Part shown: positions 1 to 8,443 of the stretch, piece after piece
Position numbering within the stretch: position 1 is the stretch's first letter
Layout: each line of letters starts with the position of its first letter
Source: Bradyrhizobium sp. SRS-191
Lineage (GTDB): Bacteria; Pseudomonadota; Alphaproteobacteria; Rhizobiales; Xanthobacteraceae
DNA length: 64,000 bases
Direction of reading: 5' to 3'
Assembly: GCF_024586915.1 (NCBI RefSeq)
Contig: NZ_JANBVS010000021.1
Location: 62,001-126,000, forward strand
Notes under the pieces: model-generated
The model's input: the letters and a program-made list of their open reading frames with translations, nothing else
What the model was told of the DNA's origin: nothing
The model's database searches: none
Translations under genes and position numbers: made by a program

Positions 1-883
1 CGCCGAGCGCGCGGCCTTCCTTGCGGTTGTAGACGATGATGCCGAGCCCGCCATTCTGCCCGGCCGCGACGCATTCCTCGATGCCGTGGATCAGATAGGG
101 GCGGCAGGTGCAGATGTCGGAGCCGAACACGTCGGAGCCGTTGCACTCGTCATGCACGCGGCAGGTGATCTTCGTCCTCGCGTCGTTCAGCTTGGTGACG
201 TCGCCGAACAGATAGACGGTGGTGCCGCCGATCGGCGGCAGAAACACCTGCAGGTCCGGCCGCGTCACCAGCTCCGGATACATGCCGCCGGTCTGCTCGA
301 ACAGGCCGCGGCGCAGATTGGTCTCGCTGGTGCCGAAGCGCGCGGCGACGCCGGGCAGGTACCATACCGGATCGATTGCGATCTTGACCACCGACACACT
401 GCCATTGGCATGCACGACCTCGCCGTCGTGAACGAGGCGCTTAGCGGCAAGCGCGGCATGCAGTTCCGGCAGCTCGATGCGCGCCTTGGTCACCGCGATC
501 GACGGCCGGATGTCGATACCCTCGGCGATCTCGCCGCCGAAATTCTCGGCGACCAGATGCCCCCACGGATCGAGCGCGACGATCTTGGCCGGATCGCGCC
601 ACTGGCCGAACGGGCCGATGGTGGCGGCGGGATGGGTGTTGGTGAGATCGGGGCGGCGGATCGGATCGAGCGCGCCGGAGGACACCGCGAGCGCGCGGTA
701 GACGGTGTAGGAGCCACCATGGCTGCCGATCACGTTGCGGTCCTGCGGCCGCGACACCGTGCCGATGATCGGTCCGCGCTCGCGCGCGGTCTCGGCGCCC
801 CAATGGAGCGGGAAATTATGCTTGGCGCCTGGCACCGGGTGCGAGGTCAGGCGGATGTGATCCGTGCGGTTGGAGCGAGTCAT
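1..883 (-). CDS. GTP cyclohydrolase II-like protein (URC1 type), 3' end cut by window edge
   Basis: Partial gene read from an ATG at 883 leftwards off the window; about 294 residues are visible. The last ~75 visible residues match the start of the GTP cyclohydrolase II (RibA) domain: the zinc site reads HDEC then DICTC, equivalent to the three zinc cysteines of RibA, and is followed by a YNRKEGRALG stretch like the YHRQEGRNIG of RibA. About 215 residues precede this domain. That N-terminal extension is absent from ordinary riboflavin RibA but is typical of URC1-type cyclohydrolases linked to uracil catabolism. The neighbours on the right (cyclic-amide and pyrimidine-like hydrolases) fit a nitrogen-salvage role rather than riboflavin synthesis. 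No clear SD, only a G-run about 10 nt before the start. The family call is firm; the URC role is inference, because the expected partners (URC4/DUF1688, uracil phosphoribosyltransferase) would lie left of the window. Confidence 0.8.
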   Translation of the reverse strand, partial: MTRSNRTDHIRLTSHPVPGAKHNFPLHWGAETARERGPIIGTVSRPQDRNVIGSHGGSYTVYRALAVSSGALDPIRRPDLTNTHPAATIGPFGQWRDPAKIVALDPWGHLVAENFGGEIAEGIDIRPSIAVTKARIELPELHAALAAKRLVHDGEVVHANGSVSVVKIAIDPVWYLPGVAARFGTSETNLRRGLFEQTGGMYPELVTRPDLQVFLPPIGGTTVYLFGDVTKLNDARTKITCRVHDECNGSDVFGSDICTCRPYLIHGIEECVAAGQNGGLGIIVYNRKEGRALG

Positions 884-1141
884 CGGACAGCTACCCCCAA
901 AACGGCAACGGCCCGCCTTGACGACGGGCCTGAGCAGAACGCGTTCACGTTTTCCATACACGAATATAGCAGCTTTTCCGCAGCAAACAAGGGTGTCCAG
1001 GGCGGCATCTATTTGTAAACGAATGGTGACGAAGCCCGGCTTGCAATGCAGCGCAGCCTGGGCCGCTGGCATGGCGCTTGCCTTTTGGACGCGGCGCCGC
1101 CAGCTTGGCGCGCGCATGGATTCTTCGGCGGCAAAGGCGGC

Positions 1142-2371
1142 ATGGACCTGATCATTCGCAACGCGGTGCTGGCGCAGCAAGGCGAGCTGCGCCGCGCCGA
1201 TATCGGAATTTCCAAAGGCCTGATCGTGGCGATCGAGGCTGGGCTGCAGGCGGACGGCGAGGAGCGCGATGCGGAGAATTGCCTCGTCGTGCCCGGCTTC
1301 ATCGAGACCCATATTCATCTCGACAAGACCTGCATCCTCGATCGCTGCACCATCAAGGAGGGCACGGTCGCCGAAGCGGTGCGCGAGACTGCCGCGGCCA
1401 AGCGCAACTTCACGGCTGACGATGTCTACACCAGGGCGAAGCAGACCGTGGAACGCTGCGTCAGCCATGGCACGATGCGGATGCGCACCCATGTCGAGCT
1501 CGATCCGGGCATCGGCTTCATTGCGTTCGAGGCGATCCAGCAGCTCGCGCGCGACTACGCCTGGGCGCTCGATCTCGAGATCTGCGTGTTTCCGCAGGAA
1601 GGCCTGACGAACTATCCGGGCACCGAGGAGCTGTTGATCGAGGGCCTGCGCCGCGGCGCGCGCACCATCGGCGCCGCGCCGTATTTCGACACCAATCCGC
1701 CGGCGCAGATCGATCGCATCTTCGCGATTGCGCGCGAGCACGATGTCGACATCGACATGCATCTCGATCTCGCCGAGACGCTCGATCACATGCAGATCGA
1801 ATATGTCTGCCGCAAGACGGAGGAATATGGCTGGGGCGGCCGCGTCGCCGTCGGCCATGTCACGCAATTGTCGCTGCTGCCGCCGGAGCGCTTCAACGCG
1901 ATCGCGGTGAAGCTTGCCGATGCCGGCGTCGCCGTGACGGTGCTGCCCTCGACCGACCTGCATCTGATGGGACGGCGGCAGGATCATGCGATCCCGCGCG
2001 GCGTGGTGCCGCTGGAGCCGCTGCGCGCCAGGGGCGTCACCTGCTCGCTCTCGACCAACAATGTGCTCAATCCGTTCACGCCCTATGGCGACGGCTCGCT
2101 GATCCGCATGGCCAATCTCTATGCCAATGTCTGCCACGTCTCGCGTCCCGACCATCTCGCCGGCTGCCTCGACATGGTGACTCACGATGCGGCGAAGTTG
2201 ATGCGGCTGGAGGATTACGGTGTGAGGATTGGCGCGCCGGCCGATCTCGTCTGCATCGATGCGCGCGATCCGACGGAGGCGGTGGCGACGCTCGCGCAGC
2301 CGCTTTGGGGCCTGAAGCGCGGTCGCCCGTCCTTCTCACGCACGCGCCCGGTCCTGCACCGGCCGGTGTGA
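1142..2371 (+). CDS. CodA/AtzC-like metal-dependent amidohydrolase
   Basis: 409 residues from the ATG at 1142 (the longer frame from 1046 adds a low-quality 32-residue extension; MDLIIRNA is the usual family start). It is a TIM-barrel amidohydrolase related to cytosine deaminase. The metal motif HIHLD is at H57/H59, a further His is in MHLDLAE (H207), and VGH is at H239. Two residues normally needed for deamination look changed: the acid of the CodA HCDE motif is replaced (HLDL), and the metal-ligand aspartate of the CodA HDDV motif reads STNNV (N306). It is followed closely by carbamoylase, racemase and hydantoinase genes, so the substrate is probably a cyclic amide, ureide or pyrimidine derivative. 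Family confidence is good; the reaction is unknown. Confidence 0.75.
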   Translation: MDLIIRNAVLAQQGELRRADIGISKGLIVAIEAGLQADGEERDAENCLVVPGFIETHIHLDKTCILDRCTIKEGTVAEAVRETAAAKRNFTADDVYTRAKQTVERCVSHGTMRMRTHVELDPGIGFIAFEAIQQLARDYAWALDLEICVFPQEGLTNYPGTEELLIEGLRRGARTIGAAPYFDTNPPAQIDRIFAIAREHDVDIDMHLDLAETLDHMQIEYVCRKTEEYGWGGRVAVGHVTQLSLLPPERFNAIAVKLADAGVAVTVLPSTDLHLMGRRQDHAIPRGVVPLEPLRARGVTCSLSTNNVLNPFTPYGDGSLIRMANLYANVCHVSRPDHLAGCLDMVTHDAAKLMRLEDYGVRIGAPADLVCIDARDPTEAVATLAQPLWGLKRGRPSFSRTRPVLHRPV

Positions 2372-2384
2372 CAATGAGGTCCGG

Positions 2385-2537
2385 AGGGTGGGCAAAGGCG
2401 CAATCGAAGGTGCTGCGGTGTTCGCAGGCCGATTGCGCGCCATGCCCACCATCTCGAACTACGGAGCGCGGCTGCGGTGGGCACGCTTCCGCCGTAGGTT
2501 GCCGATGCACCGAGCAAGACGTCGCTTTGCCCACCCT
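2385..2537. repeat. Palindromic intergenic repeat, GGGTGGGCAAAG family (copy 1)
   Basis: Outer arms AGGGTGGGCAAAG (2385-2397) and CTTTGCCCACCCT (2525-2537) are perfect reverse complements. Inside is a second nested pair built on TGCCCACC and GGTGGGCA. The same outer and inner arms recur at 60565-60674, so this is a dispersed element and not a chance hairpin. It fills the gap between the amidohydrolase and the carbamoylase gene. Confidence 0.85.
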
Positions 2538-2561
2538 ACGGACTGATTGTGGAGCTCCATG

Positions 2562-3488
2562 ATGCGCATCATCAACGTCGCCGCGGCCCAGATGGGGCCG
2601 ATCCAGCGGGCCGACAGCCGCGCGGCGGTCGTCGCGCGCATGATCGCGCTGCTGGACGAGGCCAAGCACAAGGGGGCCGATCTCATCGTCTATCCCGAGC
2701 TCGCGCTGACGACGTTCTTTCCGCGCTGGTACATGGAGGACCAGGCCGAGGTCGATACATGGTTCGAGGCGGCGATGCCGAACGCTGCGGTGCAGCCGCT
2801 GTTCGACCGCGCCGCGCAGCACGGCATCGCAATGTATCTCGGCTATGCCGAGCTGACGCCGGACGGGCATCATTACAACACGGCCGTTCTCACTGACCGC
2901 GCCGGCAACATCGTCGGCAAGTATCGCAAGGTGCATCTGCCCGGGCACGAGGAGTTCGAGCCGGAGCGCAGCCATCAGCATCTGGAGAAGCGCTATTTCG
3001 AGCCGGGCGATCTCGGCTTTCCGGTCTGGCGCAATCTCGGAGGGATCATCGGCATGGCGATCTGCAACGATCGCCGCTGGCCGGAGACCTATCGCGTCAT
3101 GGGACTGCAGGACGTCGAGCTGGTGCTGATCGGCTACAACACGCCGTCGGTGAATTCATTGAAATCAGCGGAAGGATTGCAGCAGCGGCTGTTCCACAAT
3201 CGTCTCTCCGCGCAGGCCGGCGCCTATCAGAACTCGTGCTGGGTGGTGGCGGTGGCCAAGGCCGGCGTCGAGGACGGCCATCACCTGATCGGCGGCAGCC
3301 TGATCGTCAATCCCGACGGCGAGATCGTCGTGGAGGCGGTGACGGAAGGCGACGAGGTGCTGGTGGCGGCGTGCGATATGGATGCGACGCGGTTCGGCAA
3401 GCAGACCATCTTCGACTTCGCGAGGCACCGGCGGGTCGAGCACTACGGGCTGATCACCAGCCGCACGGGCGCGGTGCCGCCGGAGTGA
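2562..3488 (+). CDS. hyuC: N-carbamoyl-D-amino-acid hydrolase
   Basis: 308 residues, a nitrilase-superfamily enzyme that hydrolyses N-carbamoyl-D-amino acids to the D-amino acid, CO2 and ammonia. The catalytic triad is visible: E46 in YPELALTT, K123 in KYRKVHLPG and C168 in AICNDRRWPE. The stretches LEKRYFEPGDLGFPV and NDRRWPET match the Agrobacterium D-carbamoylase, which is almost the same length (304). Tandem ATGs occur at 2559 and 2562; a GGAG at 2551 favours 2562 (7-nt spacing). It lies in a hydantoin cluster with racemase and hydantoinase, giving a complete route from racemic 5-substituted hydantoins to D-amino acids. A cytoplasmic enzyme: no signal peptide. Confidence 0.93.
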   Translation: MRIINVAAAQMGPIQRADSRAAVVARMIALLDEAKHKGADLIVYPELALTTFFPRWYMEDQAEVDTWFEAAMPNAAVQPLFDRAAQHGIAMYLGYAELTPDGHHYNTAVLTDRAGNIVGKYRKVHLPGHEEFEPERSHQHLEKRYFEPGDLGFPVWRNLGGIIGMAICNDRRWPETYRVMGLQDVELVLIGYNTPSVNSLKSAEGLQQRLFHNRLSAQAGAYQNSCWVVAVAKAGVEDGHHLIGGSLIVNPDGEIVVEAVTEGDEVLVAACDMDATRFGKQTIFDFARHRRVEHYGLITSRTGAVPPE

Positions 3489-3560
3489 GGCGACACCTGA
3501 GATCGACGAAGCAGTGGTGCATGTACGATAGAGGCGGGAGAGCGCCGCTACAAACTCGGT

Positions 3561-3695
3561 GTCGTCCCGGCCCAGTGCGCAATTGCGCACGCGACGCCGG
3601 GACCCATACAGCGGAATCTATCGAGGAACGTAGCTGACAGTTGCCCGCCTCACGACGGCCGGTGGTTATGGGTCCCGGCTCAAGGCCGGGACGAC
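3561..3695. repeat. Palindromic intergenic repeat, GTCGTCCCGG family (copy 1)
   Basis: Begins GTCGTCCCGG and ends with its reverse complement CCGGGACGAC; the inner arms are GGGACCCATA and TATGGGTCCC. A second copy at 3777-3881 shares the internal AATCT-TCGAGG and TGACAGTTGCCCGCC segments, so the two are tandem duplicates. This element and the next occupy nearly all of the 3489-3949 gap, in which no gene is seen. Confidence 0.85.
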
Positions 3696-3776
3696 AGCGG
3701 AGAATAAGGCAGCCGGTTGGGCAGATTTGATCGGTGTGAGTTGCGCGCTGCGTCTACACAAAAAGTGTCGTCCCGG

Positions 3777-3881
3777 CGAACGCCGGGACCCATACCGCGG
3801 AATCTGTCGAGGGGCGTCGCTGACAGTTGCCCGCCTTACGACGGCCGGTGGTTATGGGTCCCGGCTCAAGGCTGGGACGAC
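3777..3881. repeat. Palindromic intergenic repeat, GTCGTCCCGG family (copy 2)
   Basis: Near-copy of the element at 3561-3695, with the same termini and the same internal TGACAGTTGCCCGCC block. It differs mainly by lacking an inserted stretch next to the left arm. It lies between convergent carbamoylase (+) and racemase (-) genes, where it could act as a bidirectional terminator. Confidence 0.85.
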
Positions 3882-3949
3882 AGCTGAGTGTGGAGCTGCC
3901 AACGCGGCAGATCCTTGAAGCGTCGATTGCGAGATGAGCGAACCGCCAC

Positions 3950-4609
3950 TCACCCCGCAAACGCCACCGCGCCGAGTGCCATCGCCACCGCGGCCTGGGT
4001 CGGATCGATCACGGGAATCCCCAGCGCGTCCTCCAAATTCTTCCGATGCCGCGCCATGCCGGCGCAGCCCATCACGATGGCGCCGGCGCCGTCCTTGTCC
4101 CGGAGATCACGGCCGACTGAGATCATCTTGGCGAGCGTGCCTTCGCCGGACGCGGTCTCGGCCACCGTCATGTCCAGCGGCCGCTCGGCGGCGAGCCGGT
4201 CCATGAGCCCCATCTGGCGGAGGTAGCGGATGTGGCGGCGGATCGAGCGTTGCGCGATCGCGAGCACACCGAACGTGTCGGCGCGGGTCAGCGCCGTCAG
4301 CACGCCGCATTCGGCGATGCCGAGCACCGGCCGCGTCGTCGCCTCGCGACAGACATGCAGGCCGGGATCGCTGTAACAGGCGATGACGAACGCGCTCGAG
4401 GCATTGTCGCCCTCGACGAAGCGGCGCAGCGGCAGCGCGACGCTGTCGGCATCCTTCTGGCTCTCGACGCCGTAAGGCCCTTCCTTCAACGTCTCGCAGA
4501 CGATCTCCGGGCCCTCCGCGAACATCAGCGGCTTGAGTGCTGCCGCGAGGCCATCGGTGACCACCTGGTTGGAGTTCGGGTTGATCACGGTGATGCGCGG
4601 GCGGGACAT
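3950..4609 (-). CDS. hyuA: Hydantoin / Asp-Glu family racemase
   Basis: 219 residues. The frame opens at 4705, but MSRPRITVINPNSN at 4609 is the family start and has AGGTAG about 8 nt upstream. The two catalytic cysteines of Asp/Glu/hydantoin racemases are present: C78 in VIACYSDPG and C182 in VMGCAGM. PLRRFVE and GVESQKDADS are also typical. It interconverts D- and L-5-monosubstituted hydantoins, so the D-specific hydantoinase and carbamoylase next to it can use the whole racemate. Divergent from hydantoinase, with starts 128 bp apart. Asp/Glu racemase or maleate isomerase-like activity is the alternative, less likely given the neighbours. Confidence 0.88.
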   Translation of the reverse strand: MSRPRITVINPNSNQVVTDGLAAALKPLMFAEGPEIVCETLKEGPYGVESQKDADSVALPLRRFVEGDNASSAFVIACYSDPGLHVCREATTRPVLGIAECGVLTALTRADTFGVLAIAQRSIRRHIRYLRQMGLMDRLAAERPLDMTVAETASGEGTLAKMISVGRDLRDKDGAGAIVMGCAGMARHRKNLEDALGIPVIDPTQAAVAMALGAVAFAG

Positions 4610-4737
4610 GGGAGCTACCTGCTTCTTCGGAGTTGACGTCGCGCGACAGGCAACCACTATGCCACGGCGGACGCAAGGAGGCCGACGCGGCTTCGTCGCG
4701 TCCACGCCGTTCCATCTGGCAGAACTAGGAGATCGCG

Positions 4738-6207
4738 ATGACCGAGCCGGCCTATGACCTGATCATCCGGGGAGGGCGCGTCGCCACCACCACCGACACG
4801 TTCGAGGCCGATGTCGCCATTACAGGCGAGACCATCGCGGCGATCGGCCGCGGGCTTGGGCCGGCCAAGCGAGAGATCGATGCGCGCGGCAAATATGTGC
4901 TGCCCGGCGGCGTCGACAGCCACTGCCATATCGAGCAGCTCTCGGCCGCCGGCATCGTCAATGCTGATACATTCGAGAGCGCAACGACCTCCGCGGCGTG
5001 CGGCGGCACCACCTCGGTGATCTCCTTCGCCGCGCAACACGTCGGTATGCAGCTGCCTCAGGTGCTCGAGGACTACCACGCGCTGGCGCGCAAGGGCGCG
5101 GTCATCGACTACGCGTTCCACATGATCATCGCCGATCCGACCAAGGAAACCCTGGAGCGCGACCTGCCGGCGCTGATCCGCCAGGGCCACGGCTCGATCA
5201 AGATCTTCATGACCTATGACCGGCTCAAGATCGACGACGAGCCGCTGCTCGACATCCTCGTCGCCGCGCGCGAGGGCGGCGCAATGCTGTGTGCGCATGC
5301 CGAGAACCACGGCATCATCTCCTGGATGGTGAAGCGGCTCCTGGCGCGCGGCTACACCGCGCCGAAATATCACGCCATCAGCCACGCGCGGTTCTCGGAG
5401 GCCGAGGCGTTCAACCGCCTGATCGGCATGGCGGCGCTGGTCGATCAGCCGATCATGATCTTCCACGTCTCGACGGCCGAAGGCGCCAAGGTCATCCGCG
5501 ATGCGCGCGGGCAGGGGCTTAAGGTGTTCGCGGAAACCTGTCCGCAATATCTGTTCATGACGGCTGACGATCTCGACAAGCCGGGCATCGAGGGCGCGAA
5601 ATGGATGTGCAGCCCGCCGCCGCGTCGCGTCCCCGACCAGGAGGCGCTGTGGCAGGCGCTGTCGCTCGGCGATCTGCAGACGATCTCCTCGGATCACGCG
5701 CCGTATCGCTTCGACGAGACCGGCAAGCTGCGCGCCGGTCCGAATCCGAACTTCAAGCAGATCGCCAACGGCCTGCCGGGCCTCGAGCTGCGGCTGCCTT
5801 TGCTGTTCGACGCGATGGTGTCGAAGGGCCGGCTCGGCCTCAACAAGTTCGTCGAGCTGACATCGACGGCGCCGGCCAAGATCTACAATCTGCATCCGCG
5901 CAAGGGCGCGATCGCGATCGGCGCGGACGCCGATATCGCACTGTGGGATCCGGACAAGCGCGTCACGATCACGGATGAAAGCATGCACGACCTCGCAGGC
6001 TACACGCCGTTCGCGGGGCGCAGCGTACAGGGCTGGCCGGTGACCGTGCTGTCGCGCGGCCGCGTCATCGTCGATGACGGCAAGCTGTCGGTGCAGCCCG
6101 GTTCGGGGCAGTTCCTCGCCCGCAGCGGCGGGGAAGCCGCGAAGCCGACGGGGCGCCTGGTGGCGGACATGGATCCCGAGCAGAATTTCGGGGCGACGCT
6201 GCTGTGA
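4738..6207 (+). CDS. hydA: D-hydantoinase / dihydropyrimidinase
   Basis: 489 residues; strong AGGAG six nt before the ATG. A binuclear-metal cyclic amidase that opens hydantoins or dihydropyrimidines to N-carbamoyl amino acids. Visible residues: H62 and H64 in GGVDSHCHIEQ, the carboxylated-lysine site K155 in HGSIKIFMTYD with the following Tyr, the His ligands in CAHAENHG and FHVSTAEG, and the catalytic Asp in ISSDHAPYRF. The HCHIEQ form differs from the HTHLD of classical Bacillus enzymes. Adjacent to racemase and carbamoylase, so hydantoin use is likelier than pyrimidine degradation. Cytoplasmic, presumably homotetrameric as for the family. Confidence 0.93.
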   Translation: MTEPAYDLIIRGGRVATTTDTFEADVAITGETIAAIGRGLGPAKREIDARGKYVLPGGVDSHCHIEQLSAAGIVNADTFESATTSAACGGTTSVISFAAQHVGMQLPQVLEDYHALARKGAVIDYAFHMIIADPTKETLERDLPALIRQGHGSIKIFMTYDRLKIDDEPLLDILVAAREGGAMLCAHAENHGIISWMVKRLLARGYTAPKYHAISHARFSEAEAFNRLIGMAALVDQPIMIFHVSTAEGAKVIRDARGQGLKVFAETCPQYLFMTADDLDKPGIEGAKWMCSPPPRRVPDQEALWQALSLGDLQTISSDHAPYRFDETGKLRAGPNPNFKQIANGLPGLELRLPLLFDAMVSKGRLGLNKFVELTSTAPAKIYNLHPRKGAIAIGADADIALWDPDKRVTITDESMHDLAGYTPFAGRSVQGWPVTVLSRGRVIVDDGKLSVQPGSGQFLARSGGEAAKPTGRLVADMDPEQNFGATLL

Positions 6208-6230
6208 GCGATCTGGCTATATTTCAGGGG

Positions 6231-6360
6231 CCTCGTCCTTCGAGACGGTCGCTTCGCGACCTCCTCAGGATGAGGGGCGAGAGCTGGATGCGCGATATCT
6301 ACGCTGCTCGCCCTCATGGTGAGGAGGCTGCGTCAGCAGCCGTCTCGAACCATGAGGCCC
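6231..6360. repeat. Palindromic intergenic repeat, CCTTCGAGACG / CGTCTCGAACCATGAGG family (copy 1)
   Basis: Left part CCTTCGAGACGG...CTCCTCAGGATGAGGGGC, right part CTCATGGTGAGGAGGC...CGTCTCGAACCATGAGGCCC. Both halves contain arms that pair with each other. A second copy occurs at 16511-16695. It fills the hydantoinase-epimerase gap. Confidence 0.8.
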
Positions 6361-6379
6361 CGATGGAGAGGCTCTTCGC

Positions 6380-7351
6380 ATGCATGTCCTGATCTTCGGT
6401 GGCGCAGGGTTCGTCGGGCTCAACATCGCGCAAGGACTGCTCGAACGCGGGCATGCGGTGACGGTGTTCGATGCTGCACCTCTGCCGAACGCGGCGCAGC
6501 GGGCCTTCGCGCCGTTTGGCGGCCGGCTGCATGTCATCACGGGCGATGTGACCGACGCGGCTGCCGTCGCAAGCGCGGTCGGCAATGGCTGCGACGCAGT
6601 CGTCATGGGGGCTGCGATCACTGCGGGGGCCGAGCGCGATGCGGCCGATCCCGAGCGCATCCTCGCGGTCAATCTGCTGGCGCAGGTGCCGATCCTGCAA
6701 GCGGCGCGGCGCAGCGGTGTTCGCCGCGTGATCAATCTGTCTTCCGCGGCGTCCTATGGCGCCAGCGGCCAGCATTTCGCGGTGTTGGAAGAGACGACGC
6801 CGTGCGAACCCGTGTCGCTGTATGCAATCACCAAGTTCACCTCCGAGCGCGTTGCCGCGCGGCTGTCGGACCTTTGGCAGACCGACGTCATCAGCGTGCG
6901 CCTGTCGGCGGTGTTCGGGCCGTTCGAGCGCGGCGGCGGCGTGCGTGATACGCCGTCGCCTCAGGCGCTGATCGCGGCCTGCTGCGCGCGCAACGAGCCG
7001 GCGCTCCTGAACGAGCCGGGCGACAAGGACTGGGTCTACGCCGTCGACGTCGCCGACGCCGTCTGCCTGCTGCTCGAAGCCGAGAAGCCCGAGCAGACGC
7101 TCTACAACATCTCCAACGCGGCGACCTTCACGGCCGAGGCTTGGGGCCGCGCCTTCGCGAGCGGTCGGGCCGGCTTCACGTGCCGGCTCGCGGAGCAAGG
7201 CGAGACGCCGACCGTCCCGGTGTTCGCGCCGGTCCGCGGCCGGCTGTCGACGACGCGGCTGGCCGATGAGTTCGGCTGGCGCGCGCGATTCGACTGCGCG
7301 GGCTCGGCCGAGCATTTCGGTCGCTGGTTCGATCAGTACGGGAGAGACTGA
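6380..7351 (+). CDS. NAD-dependent epimerase/dehydratase (extended SDR)
   Basis: 323 residues starting MHVLIFGGAGFVGLNIA, with the GGAGFVG nucleotide-binding loop at residues 7-13, D at the end of the second strand, and the catalytic YAITK (Y-x3-K) with an upstream SSAASYG serine. GAGAG lies just upstream of the ATG. It is an extended short-chain dehydrogenase acting on a sugar nucleotide, sugar acid or lactone; the substrate cannot be told from sequence. The SDR gene follows after one base, so the two are translationally linked. Confidence 0.8.
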   Translation: MHVLIFGGAGFVGLNIAQGLLERGHAVTVFDAAPLPNAAQRAFAPFGGRLHVITGDVTDAAAVASAVGNGCDAVVMGAAITAGAERDAADPERILAVNLLAQVPILQAARRSGVRRVINLSSAASYGASGQHFAVLEETTPCEPVSLYAITKFTSERVAARLSDLWQTDVISVRLSAVFGPFERGGGVRDTPSPQALIAACCARNEPALLNEPGDKDWVYAVDVADAVCLLLEAEKPEQTLYNISNAATFTAEAWGRAFASGRAGFTCRLAEQGETPTVPVFAPVRGRLSTTRLADEFGWRARFDCAGSAEHFGRWFDQYGRD

Positions 7352-7352
7352 G

Positions 7353-8114
7353 ATGAGGCTGAAGGACAAGGTCGCGGTCATCACCGGCGGCGGTTCCGGC
7401 ATCGGCCGCGCCAGCGCCGTGATGTTCGCGCGCGAGGGCGCGTATCTCGCACTGGTCGATCGCGATGCTGCCGGCGCCGAAGAGACGCTCGCGCTGGTGC
7501 GTGAAGCGGGCGGCGACGGCAGTATCCATGTGGGCGATGTCGGTGATGCCGAGTTCGCCAAGGCAACCATTGAAGGCGTGGCCGCGAAGCGTGGCCGTGT
7601 CGATGTGCTGATGACCGCGGCGGGCTTCTCCTGTGGCGGCACCGTCGTGACCACCGATCCTGCCGATTGGGACGCGGTCTTCCGCGCCAATGTCGGCGGC
7701 ACCTGGCTGTGGGCCAAGGTCGCGGTACCGATCATGCAGGCGCAGAAGGCGGGCTCGATCATCACCGTGGCCTCACAGCTCGCGGTCGCCGGCGGCAAGG
7801 GCAACAGCGCCTATATCGCCGCCAAGGGCGCGATCATCAGCCTGACCCGCACCATGGCGGTCGACTTCGCCACCGACGGCATTCGCGTGAACGCGCTGGC
7901 GCCGGGCGCGATCGACACGCCGCTGCTGCGCAGGAGCTTTGCGCGGCACGCGGATTCCGAGCCGGTGCGCGAGGCTTCGCGTCAGCGGCATGCGATGAAG
8001 CGGTTCGGGGAGGCGGACGAAGTTGCTGCGGCGGCGCTGTTTCTGGCCAGCGACGAGGCATCGTTCACGACGGGTGTGGTGCTGCCGGTGGATGGTGGGT
8101 GGTTGGCGGCGTAG
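7353..8114 (+). CDS. Short-chain dehydrogenase/reductase
   Basis: 253 residues from the ATG at 7353, one base after the epimerase stop (the open frame extends upstream into that gene). Classical SDR: TGGGSGIG at residues 11-18, D39-type acidic residue in LALVDRD favouring NAD, the usual NNAG replaced by TAAG, catalytic Ser in VASQLAV, and YIAAK. C-terminal LPVDGGWLAA is normal. Likely an alcohol or sugar oxidoreductase working with the preceding epimerase. TAAG in place of NNAG is a modest oddity. Confidence 0.82.
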   Translation: MRLKDKVAVITGGGSGIGRASAVMFAREGAYLALVDRDAAGAEETLALVREAGGDGSIHVGDVGDAEFAKATIEGVAAKRGRVDVLMTAAGFSCGGTVVTTDPADWDAVFRANVGGTWLWAKVAVPIMQAQKAGSIITVASQLAVAGGKGNSAYIAAKGAIISLTRTMAVDFATDGIRVNALAPGAIDTPLLRRSFARHADSEPVREASRQRHAMKRFGEADEVAAAALFLASDEASFTTGVVLPVDGGWLAA

Positions 8115-8190
8115 GAGGCGACTGCGGTTCGCGCTGTAGGCGACTCCTGATTTCTAGTTGAAAGCTGAGCTATCGCCACGATCGCGGTCG

Positions 8191-8397
8191 GCTCCCCTCC
8201 CCCTTGCGGGGAGGGGTTGGGGGTGGGGGTCTCCGGGCGCTGAACTTAGTTAAGCGCGCGGGGCCGTCCGAGGTGGAGCTCTTAGAGCGAGGCTCCTTTC
8301 CACACTCTTCGATCGTCAGCACTTGTTTGAGCGCCTCATGTCGAGCGTGACTCGTGGACCCCCACCCCCGACCCCTCCCCGCAAGGGGGAGGGGAGC
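8191..8397. repeat. Large inverted repeat flanking a ~120-bp core
   Basis: The left arm, starting GCTCCCCTCCCCCTTGCG and continuing to about 8231, is the reverse complement of the right arm ending CGCAAGGGGGAGGGGAGC, about 40 bp each with few mismatches. The core between the arms is not repetitive. It lies between convergent SDR (+) and LysR (-) genes and fills the 8115-8443 gap, where no gene is seen. A dispersed palindromic element, possibly also a bidirectional terminator. Confidence 0.8.
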
Positions 8398-8443
8398 TCA
8401 CCGTCTGCTTGGTGAGAAGTCGAATCCCAATACTCCGGATCGG

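Noticed and set aside
910..930. Hairpin GGCCCG/CGGGCC upstream of the cyclohydrolase gene as a riboswitch
   Set aside because: Only a 6-bp stem, with none of the conserved elements of FMN, purine or other known riboswitches.
3561..3881. Possible CRISPR-like array from two similar repeats
   Set aside because: Only two units, over 100 bp each and internally palindromic, with no regular spacers and no cas genes. They are intergenic palindromic elements.
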